This document shows positions 16,198 to 24,746 of a DNA stretch of 64,000 nucleotides, one piece after another. This DNA comes from DATKYQ01 sp035528415. GTDB lineage: Bacteria > Myxococcota > B64-G9. The first letter of the stretch is position 1, and each line of letters opens with the position of its first letter. The stretch lies in contig DATKYQ010000022.1 in the NCBI GenBank assembly GCA_035528415.1, positions 151,552-215,551 on the forward strand, written 5' to 3'. The notes below the pieces were generated by a model. That model made no database searches. It was not told the origin of the DNA and was given only the letters and a program-made list of their open reading frames with translations. Made by a program: the position numbers and the translations under genes.

Positions 16198-18087
16198 ATG
16201 GGCATCTCGATTCGTACGGCCGAAGACCTGAAGACGTATCGCCAGCGCCTACTGTCCTCGCGCAGCGCTGACGAACAGTGGGTAACCGTCTGCACCTCGG
16301 GCTGCAGCGCTTACGGTGCAAACAAGTTGATACCCGCTTTCCGCGAGTCGATCGCCAATCGTGGGCTTGCGGAGAAAGTGCGGGTAAAGGCGACCGGCTG
16401 TCACGGCTTCTGCCAGCGCGGCCCGCTGGTAGTGATTCAGCCGCGCGGTTTGTTCTACCAGCAGATGCGCACAGAAGACGTCGACGAGGTGGTCGAGCAA
16501 ACCCTGGCCAAGGGCGAGATTGTCGAACGGCTGCTCTTTACAGAAGGCGAAGAGCGGGCCTTCGAGCAGGAAGAGGAGGTTCCGTTCTACAAAAACCAGA
16601 TGCGCCTGCTGCTCAAGCATAACAGCAACATCGATCCGACCAGTATCGATGATTACATCGGTGTCGGGGGCTATGCGGCGCTGGCCGACGTTCTCGGCAA
16701 GACCAAGCCCGAGGAGGTCTGCCGCACAATCAAGGCCTCGGGTCTGCGCGGAAGGGGCGGCGGCGGCTTCCCGACCGGCGTCAAGTGGGAGACATGCCGG
16801 GCGGCGCCCAGCCAAGACGGCGTGCGCTACATCATCTGCAACGCCGACGAGGGCGACCCGGGGGCGTTCATGGATCGCGCCCTGCTCGAGGGCAATCCGC
16901 ACTCGGTGATCGAGGGCATGATCATCGGCGCCTGGGCGATCGGGCATCCGGGCCGGCCCGCAGGCTTCGTATACGTGCGTAACGAATACCCGCTGGCGGT
17001 CGAGAGACTGGGCATCGCGCTGGTGCAGGCTCGCGAGCGGGGCCTTTTAGGCAAGGACATCATGGGCTCCGGGATGGATTTCGACATCCGCATCAACAAG
17101 GGAGGCGGGGCGTTCGTCTGTGGGGAGTCGACCGCGCTGATGGCCTCGATCGAAGGCCACGTCGGCGAGCCGCGGGCCAAGCACATTCACACAGTCGAGT
17201 CCGGTCTGTATGACAAGCCCACCAACCTCAACAACGTCGAGACCTGGGCGAACGTGCCGCTGATAATCAACCAGGGCGTCGACTGGTACACCTCGATCGG
17301 CACCGGCGACGTAAGTAAGAACCCCTGGGGCGGCAGCAAGGGGACGAAGATCTTCGCGCTGGTGGGCAAGGTGAAGCATACCGGCCTGGTCGAAGTACCG
17401 ATGGGCACGACGCTCAGGAAGATAGTCTTCGAGATCGGCAGCGGGATCATCGACGGCAAGAAATTCAAGGCGGTGCAGACGGGCGGGCCTTCCGGGGGCT
17501 GCCTGCCGGAATCCAAGCTCGACCTGGAGGTCGATTTCGACCAGCTTTCCGAGGCCGGGTCGATGATGGGCTCGGGCGGGATGATCGTTATGGACGAGAC
17601 GACCTGCATGGTCGACGTCGCCCGTTATTTCATCCACTTCCTGGCGGATGAGTCGTGTGGCAAGTGCACTACTTGCCGCGAGGGCCTGAAGCAACTCGGA
17701 TCGATCATGGACCGCATTTGCGAGGGCAAGGGGAAAGACGGCGACCTCGAGCTCTTGGCCGATCTCAGCCAGACGGTCTCGGAAGCCTCGTTGTGTGCGC
17801 TGGGCCAAACGGCGCCCAACCCGCTGCTGTCCACCTTGCGTTACTTCAAGGAAGAGTACCAGGAGCACATCCACGACAATAAATGCCGGGCCAAGGTTTG
17901 CAAGGCGCTGATCTCCTATTCGATAATTTCGGAAAACTGCACCGGGTGCCTGATATGCGCCAAGAAATGCCCCGAGCAGGCCATTACCGGCAAGAAGAAG
18001 GAAGTCCACGTCCTGGACCAAGCGAAGTGCATCCGCTGCGGTATCTGCCTGGATGTGTGCACCTACGATGCCGTCCGCGTGGACTGA
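16198..18087 (+). CDS. NuoF/HydB-like NADH-binding flavin and Fe-S subunit
   Basis: A 629-aa protein with the layout of HydB/HndC: an N-terminal thioredoxin-like [2Fe-2S] domain (CTSGC and TGCHGFC, about residues 30-75), a NuoF core with the FMN/NADH motif GRGGGGFPTGVKWE (about 184-197) and CNADEGDPGAFMDR, the N3 [4Fe-4S] motif SCGKCTTCREG (about 483-493), and a C-terminal two-cluster ferredoxin domain (CTGCLICAKKC, CIRCGICLDVC). Canonical complex I NuoF lacks the N- and C-terminal additions. This is the form seen in electron-bifurcating hydrogenases and the wider BfuABC family, which exchange electrons among NADH, ferredoxin and a third partner. It lies four bases after the NuoE-like gene. 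Confidence 0.93.
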   Translation: MGISIRTAEDLKTYRQRLLSSRSADEQWVTVCTSGCSAYGANKLIPAFRESIANRGLAEKVRVKATGCHGFCQRGPLVVIQPRGLFYQQMRTEDVDEVVEQTLAKGEIVERLLFTEGEERAFEQEEEVPFYKNQMRLLLKHNSNIDPTSIDDYIGVGGYAALADVLGKTKPEEVCRTIKASGLRGRGGGGFPTGVKWETCRAAPSQDGVRYIICNADEGDPGAFMDRALLEGNPHSVIEGMIIGAWAIGHPGRPAGFVYVRNEYPLAVERLGIALVQARERGLLGKDIMGSGMDFDIRINKGGGAFVCGESTALMASIEGHVGEPRAKHIHTVESGLYDKPTNLNNVETWANVPLIINQGVDWYTSIGTGDVSKNPWGGSKGTKIFALVGKVKHTGLVEVPMGTTLRKIVFEIGSGIIDGKKFKAVQTGGPSGGCLPESKLDLEVDFDQLSEAGSMMGSGGMIVMDETTCMVDVARYFIHFLADESCGKCTTCREGLKQLGSIMDRICEGKGKDGDLELLADLSQTVSEASLCALGQTAPNPLLSTLRYFKEEYQEHIHDNKCRAKVCKALISYSIISENCTGCLICAKKCPEQAITGKKKEVHVLDQAKCIRCGICLDVCTYDAVRVD

Positions 18088-18100
18088 AAAGGAGTGAGCC

Positions 18101-18835
18101 GTGGCTGAGACGAGCGAAAACAAGGTTAGCTTCAAGATAGACGGCCGCAGCTACGAGGGAGTAAAGGGCGAGAGCCTGTTGGCGGCGATCAGGCGATATG
18201 GTTATGAGGTTCCGTCTCTTTGCTACCACGAAGCAGTAAGCTCCTACGGCGCATGCCGCCTGTGTCTGGTGGAGGTGTCCGAGGGCCGGCGCCGCAAGCT
18301 GACGACATCCTGCAACTACCCGCTGCTCAACGGCATCGAGGTCTTCCTGGACACCGAAAAGGTCGTAAGCAACCGCAAGATGGTGCTCAAGTTGCTTCTG
18401 GCCATGGCCCCCGAGGCCCAAAGCGTTCGCGAGTTGGCCGCCGACTACGGCGTCATGGACACGCCCTTCGAGATCAACGAGGATAACAAGTGTATCGACT
18501 GCGGGTTGTGCGCGCGGGTCTGTAAGGAGATAGTCGAAGCCGACGCGATCGCCTTTTCCGGCCGCGGCCTGGCCAAGCAGATGGTCTCGCCTTACGACGA
18601 GGCCAACGAGGCCTGCATCGGCTGCGGCGCCTGCGTGGTTGTTTGCCCGACCGACTGCATCGGCATGAAAGAAGAAAACGGCATTCGCTCGATAGAGCGC
18701 TGGCACCGCGACCTGCCGATGAAGAAGTGCAAGGTCTGCGGCCGCCCCTTCGCCCCCACCTTCCAGCTCAACCACTTCGCCGCTCAGATCAAGGTCGAAC
18801 GTTCATTCTTCGACACCTGCCAGGACTGCCGCTAG
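18101..18835 (+). CDS. HoxU/NuoG-N-like Fe-S subunit without hydrogenase domain
   Basis: A 244-aa protein: N-terminal [2Fe-2S] domain (SLCYHEAVSSYGACRLC, about residues 39-55), then two [4Fe-4S] motifs (CIDCGLCARVC, CIGCGACVVVC) and a C-terminal CxxC...CxxC pair (CKVCG...CQDC) that may bind Zn or another cluster. It matches the N-terminal part of HydA/NuoG or HoxU, but the H-cluster or molybdopterin domain is absent. With the two preceding genes it forms a BfuABC-like electron module in the por operon. The start is a GTG with AAGGAG. Its stop codon overlaps the stop of the converging gene (CTAG, 18832-18835). Confidence 0.9.
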   Translation: MAETSENKVSFKIDGRSYEGVKGESLLAAIRRYGYEVPSLCYHEAVSSYGACRLCLVEVSEGRRRKLTTSCNYPLLNGIEVFLDTEKVVSNRKMVLKLLLAMAPEAQSVRELAADYGVMDTPFEINEDNKCIDCGLCARVCKEIVEADAIAFSGRGLAKQMVSPYDEANEACIGCGACVVVCPTDCIGMKEENGIRSIERWHRDLPMKKCKVCGRPFAPTFQLNHFAAQIKVERSFFDTCQDCR

Positions 18836-20409
18836 GGCATACATAGACCTTTCAGTCCCAGATGGCGATAGCCGCAGGTGTAATTTACGGGACAAGCGGG
18901 GGTCAGCAGCGAGCACTCCAGGCGGCAGGTGAAGGTGGGGCTGAAATTGGGGTCGAGCATCTGGCAGTAAAGACAAAACAGAGAGCTGTCGCACAATAGG
19001 CCCGCATCCAGGTCGCAGTCTGTATCTGAAAAGCAGATGCCGCCCTCGCCGATGCCGCCGCCCGATTCGCATGAGTCGGTGGTCGTGTTGCAGATCCAGC
19101 CGGCAGGACAGTCGTTGTCCGAAACACAGCTATCGCGCTCGCAGTCGCCCGTCTGGTCCGAACAGTTGGTATATTCGGGACAGGCTCCGGCCGTGCACCA
19201 GCACTTGCCGCTTTCTCGGCATTCGAATCCGGCCGGGCAGTCATCGACACTCTGGCAGCCGTTCACGCAACTGCACGAGACGCCGTCGCAGAACTGTCCC
19301 TCCGGGCAGCCGCCGCAACAATCCGTGTCGCTGCACTGGTGCTCCAGGAAGTTGCAGCTTTCCGGCGGGACGCAGTCGTCGTCAGAATCGCAACCGGGCT
19401 TGCAGGCGCCGTCGGAGTCGTCGCACCAGTATCCCTGCTGGCAGTCTGCCGGAGTGCAGCCCGGCATGACGCAGCGGTTGTCGATGCATTTCTGCAAAGC
19501 CACGGGGCAATCGATGTCGTTGATGCACTCGGGCACGCACTCGCCGTTTTCGCATTTCGAGTTGAAGGGGTCGATGCACTCTGCATCGCTGCCGCAAGAG
19601 ACGCACAGGCCGTGGACACCCGCGCCGGGCAGGCAATATTTCTCGTCGGGACAGTCTCGGTTCGATTCGCAACCCAAAAGGCAATGGCCCGCAACGCACA
19701 GTTCGCCCACCGGGCAATCGTCCTTGGTGGCGCAGTCGATGCACTCGCGAGTCGATGGATCGCACTGGCCGGACAGGCAGTCTTCGTTCTTGCGGCAACC
19801 GGGACGGCAGTTTTGCTGCTCGCAGATCTCGCCCGCGGGACAATCGCCATCGTCGCGGCAACCGCTAAGGCAGGCGTGATCCTCGCAGATGAATCCCTTG
19901 GAGCAATGGAAATCGGTGACGCACTCGACGCAGGCGTGCAACTCGGTGTCGCAGTGGCCCAGGGGGCAGTCGAGATCCGCATCGCAGTGCGAGGCGCAGG
20001 AGTTGTCGATGCACTTCTCGCCCGCGGCGCAGTCTTCGTCCTTTGAGCATTGGGCGCACTCGCCGTGCTCGCCGGCCTCTTGCAGACAAATCAAGCCGGC
20101 GCTGCAATCACGATCGGCACGGCAACCGGACACACACAAGCCGCCCTCGCAGACATGGCCCAGCTCACACTGGCCATCGGTGGTACAGCCGTCGACAATG
20201 ATGCAATGGTAATCATCGCACTCCTGTCCCTCGGCGCACTGCCCATCCGCCTTGCAATCGACCTCCTGGCAAGCGCCATCGATACAGGCCTCGTTCGATT
20301 CGCACTGCGTCTCAGAACTGCACGGCGCGGCGCGGTTCTTCGGAGAGCAGGCACCAACTAACACCAGCCAGGCGCCCAGAAGAAGCACGAATACTTTCCC
20401 TGTCTTCAT
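18832..20409 (-). CDS. Cys-rich repeat lipoprotein
   Basis: A 525-aa lipoprotein: MKTGKVFVLLLGAWLVLVGAC places the lipid-bearing Cys near residue 21. The rest is a long series of short modules with six or more Cys of the form C-x-D-x-D-C-x(5-8)-C-x(4-6)-C (for example CRADRDCSAGLICLQ, CDADLDCPLGHCD), similar to the extracellular EB/Dickkopf-like modules common in myxobacterial secreted proteins. They should be disulfide-bonded on the outer surface or in the periplasm. The ATG at 20409 gives the shortest sensible signal peptide; a longer in-frame start exists upstream. It could be a Ca-binding or adhesive surface protein; no enzymatic motif is visible. Confidence 0.85.
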   Translation of the reverse strand: MKTGKVFVLLLGAWLVLVGACSPKNRAAPCSSETQCESNEACIDGACQEVDCKADGQCAEGQECDDYHCIIVDGCTTDGQCELGHVCEGGLCVSGCRADRDCSAGLICLQEAGEHGECAQCSKDEDCAAGEKCIDNSCASHCDADLDCPLGHCDTELHACVECVTDFHCSKGFICEDHACLSGCRDDGDCPAGEICEQQNCRPGCRKNEDCLSGQCDPSTRECIDCATKDDCPVGELCVAGHCLLGCESNRDCPDEKYCLPGAGVHGLCVSCGSDAECIDPFNSKCENGECVPECINDIDCPVALQKCIDNRCVMPGCTPADCQQGYWCDDSDGACKPGCDSDDDCVPPESCNFLEHQCSDTDCCGGCPEGQFCDGVSCSCVNGCQSVDDCPAGFECRESGKCWCTAGACPEYTNCSDQTGDCERDSCVSDNDCPAGWICNTTTDSCESGGGIGEGGICFSDTDCDLDAGLLCDSSLFCLYCQMLDPNFSPTFTCRLECSLLTPACPVNYTCGYRHLGLKGLCMP

Positions 20410-20727
20410 CGCAACGCTCCCGGAAATTATCTCAATTACCGTATACCTTGGACCAACCGTGCAGGCCAAGTCAACCAACCTTGTAATAGCTTACGGAAAT
20501 ACTTTCATGCCTTTTACTTTGGATGGCAATCTGTGCATAATACCATTTCTGAAAGTGGAATCGATTACGCGCTTTTCATGCTAAGTGCGCAATTTCATTC
20601 GCAGCAGGAGCCGTTAGAGAGATTTTCTTGTGACGCAACGCGTTGTAGTTACGCCGTTTTTCAGCGGGCAGTTCTGGCGTTCTTATGGCATGAAGGTTGC
20701 TTGTCCCTTCCGGTTGGAGGAAAATAG
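20410..20727. other. Divergent intergenic region before pssA
   Basis: This 318-bp region is AT-richer than its surroundings and separates the divergent Cys-rich lipoprotein and pssA genes. A 10-bp palindrome CAACGCGTTG lies at 20636-20645. I see no convincing coding sequence and no strong consensus promoter. Confidence 0.6.
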
Positions 20728-21510
20728 TTGAAAAAGCGACCCGCACTTCTTTACGTCTTGCCCAACCTGTTCACTGTCTCCAGCATCTTTTGCGGCATAT
20801 ACGCCGTCATCCAGGCCACCGACGGAATGGCGGCCGATCGTTTTTACAAGGCGGCCGTGGCGATCATCTTCGCCATCCTGTTCGATTCGGCCGACGGTCG
20901 CGTGGCCCGCATGACCAAGACCCAGAGCGATATTGGCGTCCAGCTCGATTCGCTGGCCGACGTCATTTCGTTCGGGGTGGCCCCAGCCATCCTGATCTAC
21001 AAGTGGTCCCTTTTCCAGTTCGGCATCCTGGGTCTCTTCGTGGCCGTGGCCTACGCCACCTGTGGCGCGATAAGGCTGGCCCGCTTCAATGTCCGGGCCA
21101 CAACAGAGAACGGCTCTGCGAAACACTTTCTCGGCATGCCGATTCCCCTGGCAGCGGCCAATCTGGCCGCCCTGGTACTGGTTCACTTCCGCGCAGGGGG
21201 CGTCCAACTCGGCTATCAGCCGCTGATAATAGTGGTCATGCTGCTGCTATCGGCCCTGATGGTAAGCAACGTGCGCTACCGAACATTCAAGGCCATCAAG
21301 GCCAAGCAGACGGCCCTGGTGGTCGCAGGCCTGGCTGTCCTGGTTCTGGTAGCTTTGGTCAAGACTGGTTTTTCCTTCATGTTCCTGGCGCTGGTGGCCG
21401 CCATGTCGGCCTTCGGCCCGGCCGAGGAACTATTCCATTTCGTCCGCCGCAGACTGCCTTCCGGGCGCTCAGGGCAAGAAGAAGAAGTCAACGAGGAAGA
21501 ATCGGTATAG
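20728..21510 (+). CDS. pssA: CDP-diacylglycerol-serine O-phosphatidyltransferase
   Basis: A 260-aa membrane enzyme that makes phosphatidylserine from CDP-diacylglycerol and serine. The complete CDP-alcohol phosphatidyltransferase signature is present at about residues 50-74: D-x2-D-G-x2-A-R ... G-x3-D-x3-D (DSADGRVAR, GVQLDSLAD). About six to eight hydrophobic segments follow. The start is a TTG at 20728 with GGAGGA eight bases upstream; no ATG gives the conserved N-terminus (LYVLPNLFTVSSIFCGI). The C-terminal 20 residues are Glu-rich. Confidence 0.93.
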   Translation: MKKRPALLYVLPNLFTVSSIFCGIYAVIQATDGMAADRFYKAAVAIIFAILFDSADGRVARMTKTQSDIGVQLDSLADVISFGVAPAILIYKWSLFQFGILGLFVAVAYATCGAIRLARFNVRATTENGSAKHFLGMPIPLAAANLAALVLVHFRAGGVQLGYQPLIIVVMLLLSALMVSNVRYRTFKAIKAKQTALVVAGLAVLVLVALVKTGFSFMFLALVAAMSAFGPAEELFHFVRRRLPSGRSGQEEEVNEEESV

Positions 21511-21526
21511 CGCTCTTGCCCAGTTG

Positions 21527-22291
21527 TCACAGTTCCGCGTCCTTTGCGGCAAGTTTCATCTGCAGCTTGAAGGTGCATCCGACTCCGGGAAAGCTTTGTA
21601 CTTCGATCGTTGCGCCCAACTCGCGGACCGCTTCGCGTGACAGCGCCAGGCCCAGCCCCAGGCCCTCCCAGCCTTCCGCGCTCTTGCCACTCGGGCCGGC
21701 CAGCGACTTTTTCAGGCGCGCCAGGTCGTCCGCGTCCAGCCCTGCGCCGCTGTCTTGCACCTTAAACTCCACTTTCACGAACCCCTCTTTGCCCGCCGCC
21801 TGGTGGTTGACCTCCAGCGAGACCACGCCCTGACCCGCGGCCTTTACCGCGTTGGCGAGGAGCTCATCGACTACTCGCAGAACCATGCGGTAGTCGGATC
21901 TGATTCTCTTCGGAGGGGCGCCCGGGGCGTGCCGCAGTTCTGTTTTTCTGGCCTTTGCCCGATCGGCATAAGAAGCGACCAGCTCGGAAAGGAGAGCCTG
22001 GGGTGAAAACCAGTCCATAGAGGCGCTGACCGTGCCAGCCTGGATTCGCTGGAACTCCACCAAGGCGTCCAGCCGGTGAAGCAGGCGCCTGGCGCTTTCC
22101 GCAATCAGCTCGATCTGATTGCGCTGCTCACGCTCCAGGCCCTCGTCGTCCTGGAGCAGTACGCTTGCGAAACCTACTATCGGGTTCAGGTAGGTCTTCA
22201 GATCATGGCCTATGTTGGCGATGAACTCGGCGCGCGATTTGTCGCGTCTGACTTGCGATTCTTTCGCCTCATCCTCGTTATCGTTTTCCAT
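21527..22291 (-). CDS. Soluble sensor histidine kinase
   Basis: A 254-aa kinase without membrane segments or a visible sensor domain. The H-box FIANIGHDLKTYLNPIVGF (about residues 23-41) has the phospho-accepting His; the N-box is DELLANAVKAAGQG; G-boxes are VQDSGAGLD and GLGLGLAL. The ATG at 22291 follows AAAGGGGG; a GTG at 22312 that overlaps the stop of the DedA gene (GTGA) is the alternative start. No response regulator gene is adjacent, so its partner must lie elsewhere. It is co-directional with the DedA, histone and G1P dehydrogenase genes. Confidence 0.88.
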   Translation of the reverse strand: MENDNEDEAKESQVRRDKSRAEFIANIGHDLKTYLNPIVGFASVLLQDDEGLEREQRNQIELIAESARRLLHRLDALVEFQRIQAGTVSASMDWFSPQALLSELVASYADRAKARKTELRHAPGAPPKRIRSDYRMVLRVVDELLANAVKAAGQGVVSLEVNHQAAGKEGFVKVEFKVQDSGAGLDADDLARLKKSLAGPSGKSAEGWEGLGLGLALSREAVRELGATIEVQSFPGVGCTFKLQMKLAAKDAEL

Positions 22292-22308
22292 GGCTGTTCC
22301 CCCTTTTT

Positions 22309-22971
22309 TCACGTCTTGCCATTTCGCTCAGCCCGCGCTCCGCGCCGCCCGAAAAGATATATCATCAGGCTGCCCACGGCAAGCGCCCCCAGCAGACACC
22401 AGACCACAAGCGTATAGGATGCGAACAACGATTTCAGCCTTTCGAAGTTCGCCCCCACGGCGTAGCCCGCGCCCAGCAGTAGGGCATTCCAGACCACGGC
22501 CGAGATGGTCGCATACAGGAGCACTTTCGTAAACGACATGCGCGCCGCGCCGGCGGCGACGAAGAAAAAAGCGCGGATACCGGGAAGGAAACGGTTGATC
22601 AGGATATAGGCCGCCCCATGGCGTGAAAAGCGCGCAAGCAACAGATCGTACTTCTCACGCGTCAGGGGCGTAAATCCGTGCTTGTTTTTCTCAGATGGAA
22701 GCTTGGTAAGCCTGCGGCCCAGCCAGACCCCGATACCGTAGTCGATGGCCGCCCCGACGAGCGATCCCCCCGTCACGATCAGCATGGCATAGGCGAAGCT
22801 CCAGGTGCCGACCACCACCAGCCAGGCACCGAGCAAAGTAATCACGTCGCCCGGAAAGGGAGGAAAAACGTACTCCACCAGAGACGAGCCGAACAGGACC
22901 AAGGCGCCCAGCCCATGCGCATTCTGGATCACGTAATCCAGAACAGATTGAACAAGTCCCGGTTCCTGCAT
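22309..22971 (-). CDS. DedA-family membrane protein
   Basis: A 220-aa DedA/SNARE-associated family protein with about five membrane segments. Conserved motifs are FPPFPGDVITLLGA (about residues 31-44) and RFLPGIRAFFF (about 121-131). DedA proteins contribute to lipid (undecaprenyl phosphate or phospholipid) transport and membrane homeostasis. The stop overlaps a possible GTG start of the histidine kinase. It lies between lipid-related genes (pssA, G1P dehydrogenase), which agrees with a membrane-lipid role, but this is context only. Confidence 0.88.
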   Translation of the reverse strand: MQEPGLVQSVLDYVIQNAHGLGALVLFGSSLVEYVFPPFPGDVITLLGAWLVVVGTWSFAYAMLIVTGGSLVGAAIDYGIGVWLGRRLTKLPSEKNKHGFTPLTREKYDLLLARFSRHGAAYILINRFLPGIRAFFFVAAGAARMSFTKVLLYATISAVVWNALLLGAGYAVGANFERLKSLFASYTLVVWCLLGALAVGSLMIYLFGRRGARAERNGKT

Positions 22972-23015
22972 TCGGCCGCCCGGCTGGATTGCCGGTATTG
23001 AAAAAGTTTACCGCT

Positions 23016-23201
23016 CTACAGGTCGTCGGCGCGAACGGTCGAGCGCTTGTTGGCCTTGCATCGCTTCATGGCCCTGTCCAACATGACCTGCAACTCGACG
23101 CTCAGGGCGGCGGGAAGATCGCCGGCGGTCATCATCTTCTTGGATTTGATATAATCCTTAATCTTGCTCACCACTACCAGAATCTCTTGCTTCTTAGCCA
23201 T
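23016..23201 (-). CDS. Probable bacterial histone (61-aa histone-fold protein)
   Basis: A 61-aa basic protein (11 Lys and 4 Arg, against 2 Glu and 5 Asp). It divides into a short helix (VVSKIKDYIKSKK), a long amphipathic helix (AALSVELQVMLDRAMKRCKA) and a final NKRSTVRADDL. This order, and the closing motif A-(G/N)-(K/R)-(R/K)-(S/K)-T-V/I-x-x-x-D-L/I, matches the alpha2-loop-alpha3 part of archaeal and bacterial histones, such as the 61-aa Bdellovibrio Bd0055. Archaeal histones have GRKTIKAEDI in the same place. ATG at 23201 follows AAAGGGGA. A small inverted repeat (GACCT TAAC AGGTC, 23220-23233) lies just upstream. Fold assignment is by pattern only, but the motif and length agree well. Confidence 0.78.
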   Translation of the reverse strand: MAKKQEILVVVSKIKDYIKSKKMMTAGDLPAALSVELQVMLDRAMKRCKANKRSTVRADDL

Positions 23202-23219
23202 TTCAATCCCCTTTCATTA

Positions 23220-23233
23220 GACCTTAACAGGTC
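23220..23233. promoter_or_regulatory. Small inverted repeat upstream of the histone gene
   Basis: GACCT-TAAC-AGGTC lies 18 bp before the start of the histone-fold gene, in or near its leader. It could be an operator or a small mRNA hairpin; the five-base arms are short enough to be chance. Confidence 0.3.
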
Positions 23234-23303
23234 GTGTGTTTCAGTTTCTGCGTCTCAGGAAAAAGCAAGCTAACATCTCCCCGGTGGCAATGCAACAGAA
23301 TTT

Positions 23304-24746
23304 TCATAGTCCCGACAGGCAACCCGAAGAGTCGAGGATCTCGTCCCGAAGGTGTTCGAGCACTCCCAACTCGGCCGCCAGATCTAGAACAGTGAAGCGG
23401 CCGCGGATCTCGCGCGCCGAAAGAAATGCGAGCCGAAGGTGATCGTCGTTGAGGCCGAGCTGCGCGATCGTCGTGGGCGCCCCACCCGCTGCAAGAATTT
23501 CACGCACCCTCTTTGCCCGGCGCAGTGGTTCCCCGACAGACGACCATAAATCATCCCAGCTGTCGCGTATTCGCGAAAGCTCGCCGCGTAGCTCGTCGGG
23601 TTCAAGGTGCTTTTTCAGGTACTCTTCACGCACTTCATCCGTGCGCTTCCCGTGCCGCCGGCCGAGCTTGCCCGCAATCTCCGCGCTCGAGGGCCATGCG
23701 GCAGCGATGCGCTCTATGTCGATCCGCGCGGGATCGATCTTTTGCAGCGCCTCGTAGAGTGCGGCGCTGACAATCGTGGCCACGCCCACCTGGGCGCCGT
23801 GCAGGCCCTCGACTCGACCTTCGTCCTGTGCGCTCATGTCCCAGAAGTGGCTGATCAGGTGTTCGCCGCCCGAGGCCGGGCTTGAGGTTCCGGCCAGCTT
23901 CATCGAGATCCCGCTCAGCAGCAACGCCTCGGCAAGCAAAGCCAGCGCCTGCGGATCGCCGCGTCCGATATCCGCGGCAGCCTCGGCCACCCGGGCCTCG
24001 GCTCCCAGCACAACCCGTTCGGGCGCCGGGCAATAGTAGGCGCCGCGCAGTTTTCCGGCCAGGCGAAAGTCGGCCGTGGCGGTCGGCTTCGACTCGAGGT
24101 CTCCGAGCCCCGCGGCCGCAAGCTCATGAGGAGCGGCGCACAGGATGTCCAGATCTGCGACCACCGCCAGGGGCTGATGGCAGGCGACCGTGCGCTTGAT
24201 TCCGCGCAGCATGATTGCGGCGATGGCCGAAGTGTAGCCGTTCATCGAGGGCGCGCTGGCGACGACCATGTACGGAATCCCACGGCGATAAGAAGCCAGC
24301 TTGACCAGATCGTTTACCGTGCCCGAGCCGACGGCCAGGCCGAGATCCGAGCCTTCCAGGGCGCGCTCGACCAGGGCCAGGTTTTCCTCGTCCGCATGCG
24401 GCCTGCCGCCCGCGCCGTCGGGCAGGATGCAGGCGCTGGTCGCATGCCCGTCGCTTGCCAGCAGCTTAGACACCCGTTCTCCGGCTACCTGCCAGGTAAC
24501 GCGATCGGCCGCTACGCACACGACCAACCTGCGGCCGACATCCCGCGCGAAGGCAACAACCTGATCGACGGCACCCGGGCGAATCGCCACCTGCTTTAGC
24601 TCTACACTGTGAATCTTGCCGCAGCTACAGGGGCTCGAGTAGCCCAGCAACTCATCGAGCCCGGTGGGGATCTCAGCCAGCCGCGCACCGCCGTCGTTTG
24701 TCGTATCAGTTTCTTTCGCGGACACAGAACTTTTCCTCGACGCCAC
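23304..24746 (-). CDS. egsA: sn-Glycerol-1-phosphate dehydrogenase (AraM/EgsA family)
   Basis: A 480-aa NAD(P)-dependent enzyme of the iron-containing alcohol dehydrogenase superfamily. It makes sn-glycerol-1-phosphate from DHAP, the stereochemistry of archaeal lipids. Evidence: CSCGKIH near residue 39, nucleotide-binding GSGTVNDLVK, APSMNGYTS, the metal ligands Asp in TADFRLAG and His in SGGEHLISHFWD and GLHGAQVGVAT, and the C-terminal AREIRGRFTVLDLA typical of the bacterial AraM type. The family is usually 350-450 aa, so this is slightly long. The start is probably GTG at 24746, overlapping the upstream lipoprotein gene by 41 bp; a GTG seven codons later is possible. No GGGP synthase gene is in the window. 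Confidence 0.9.
   Translation of the reverse strand: MASRKSSVSAKETDTTNDGGARLAEIPTGLDELLGYSSPCSCGKIHSVELKQVAIRPGAVDQVVAFARDVGRRLVVCVAADRVTWQVAGERVSKLLASDGHATSACILPDGAGGRPHADEENLALVERALEGSDLGLAVGSGTVNDLVKLASYRRGIPYMVVASAPSMNGYTSAIAAIMLRGIKRTVACHQPLAVVADLDILCAAPHELAAAGLGDLESKPTATADFRLAGKLRGAYYCPAPERVVLGAEARVAEAAADIGRGDPQALALLAEALLLSGISMKLAGTSSPASGGEHLISHFWDMSAQDEGRVEGLHGAQVGVATIVSAALYEALQKIDPARIDIERIAAAWPSSAEIAGKLGRRHGKRTDEVREEYLKKHLEPDELRGELSRIRDSWDDLWSSVGEPLRRAKRVREILAAGGAPTTIAQLGLNDDHLRLAFLSAREIRGRFTVLDLAAELGVLEHLRDEILDSSGCLSGL

Noticed and set aside
22291..22312. GTG start of the histidine kinase overlapping the DedA stop
   Set aside because: The ATG at 22291 has a better spaced AAAGGGGG ribosome site, so it was preferred, though the GTG remains possible.
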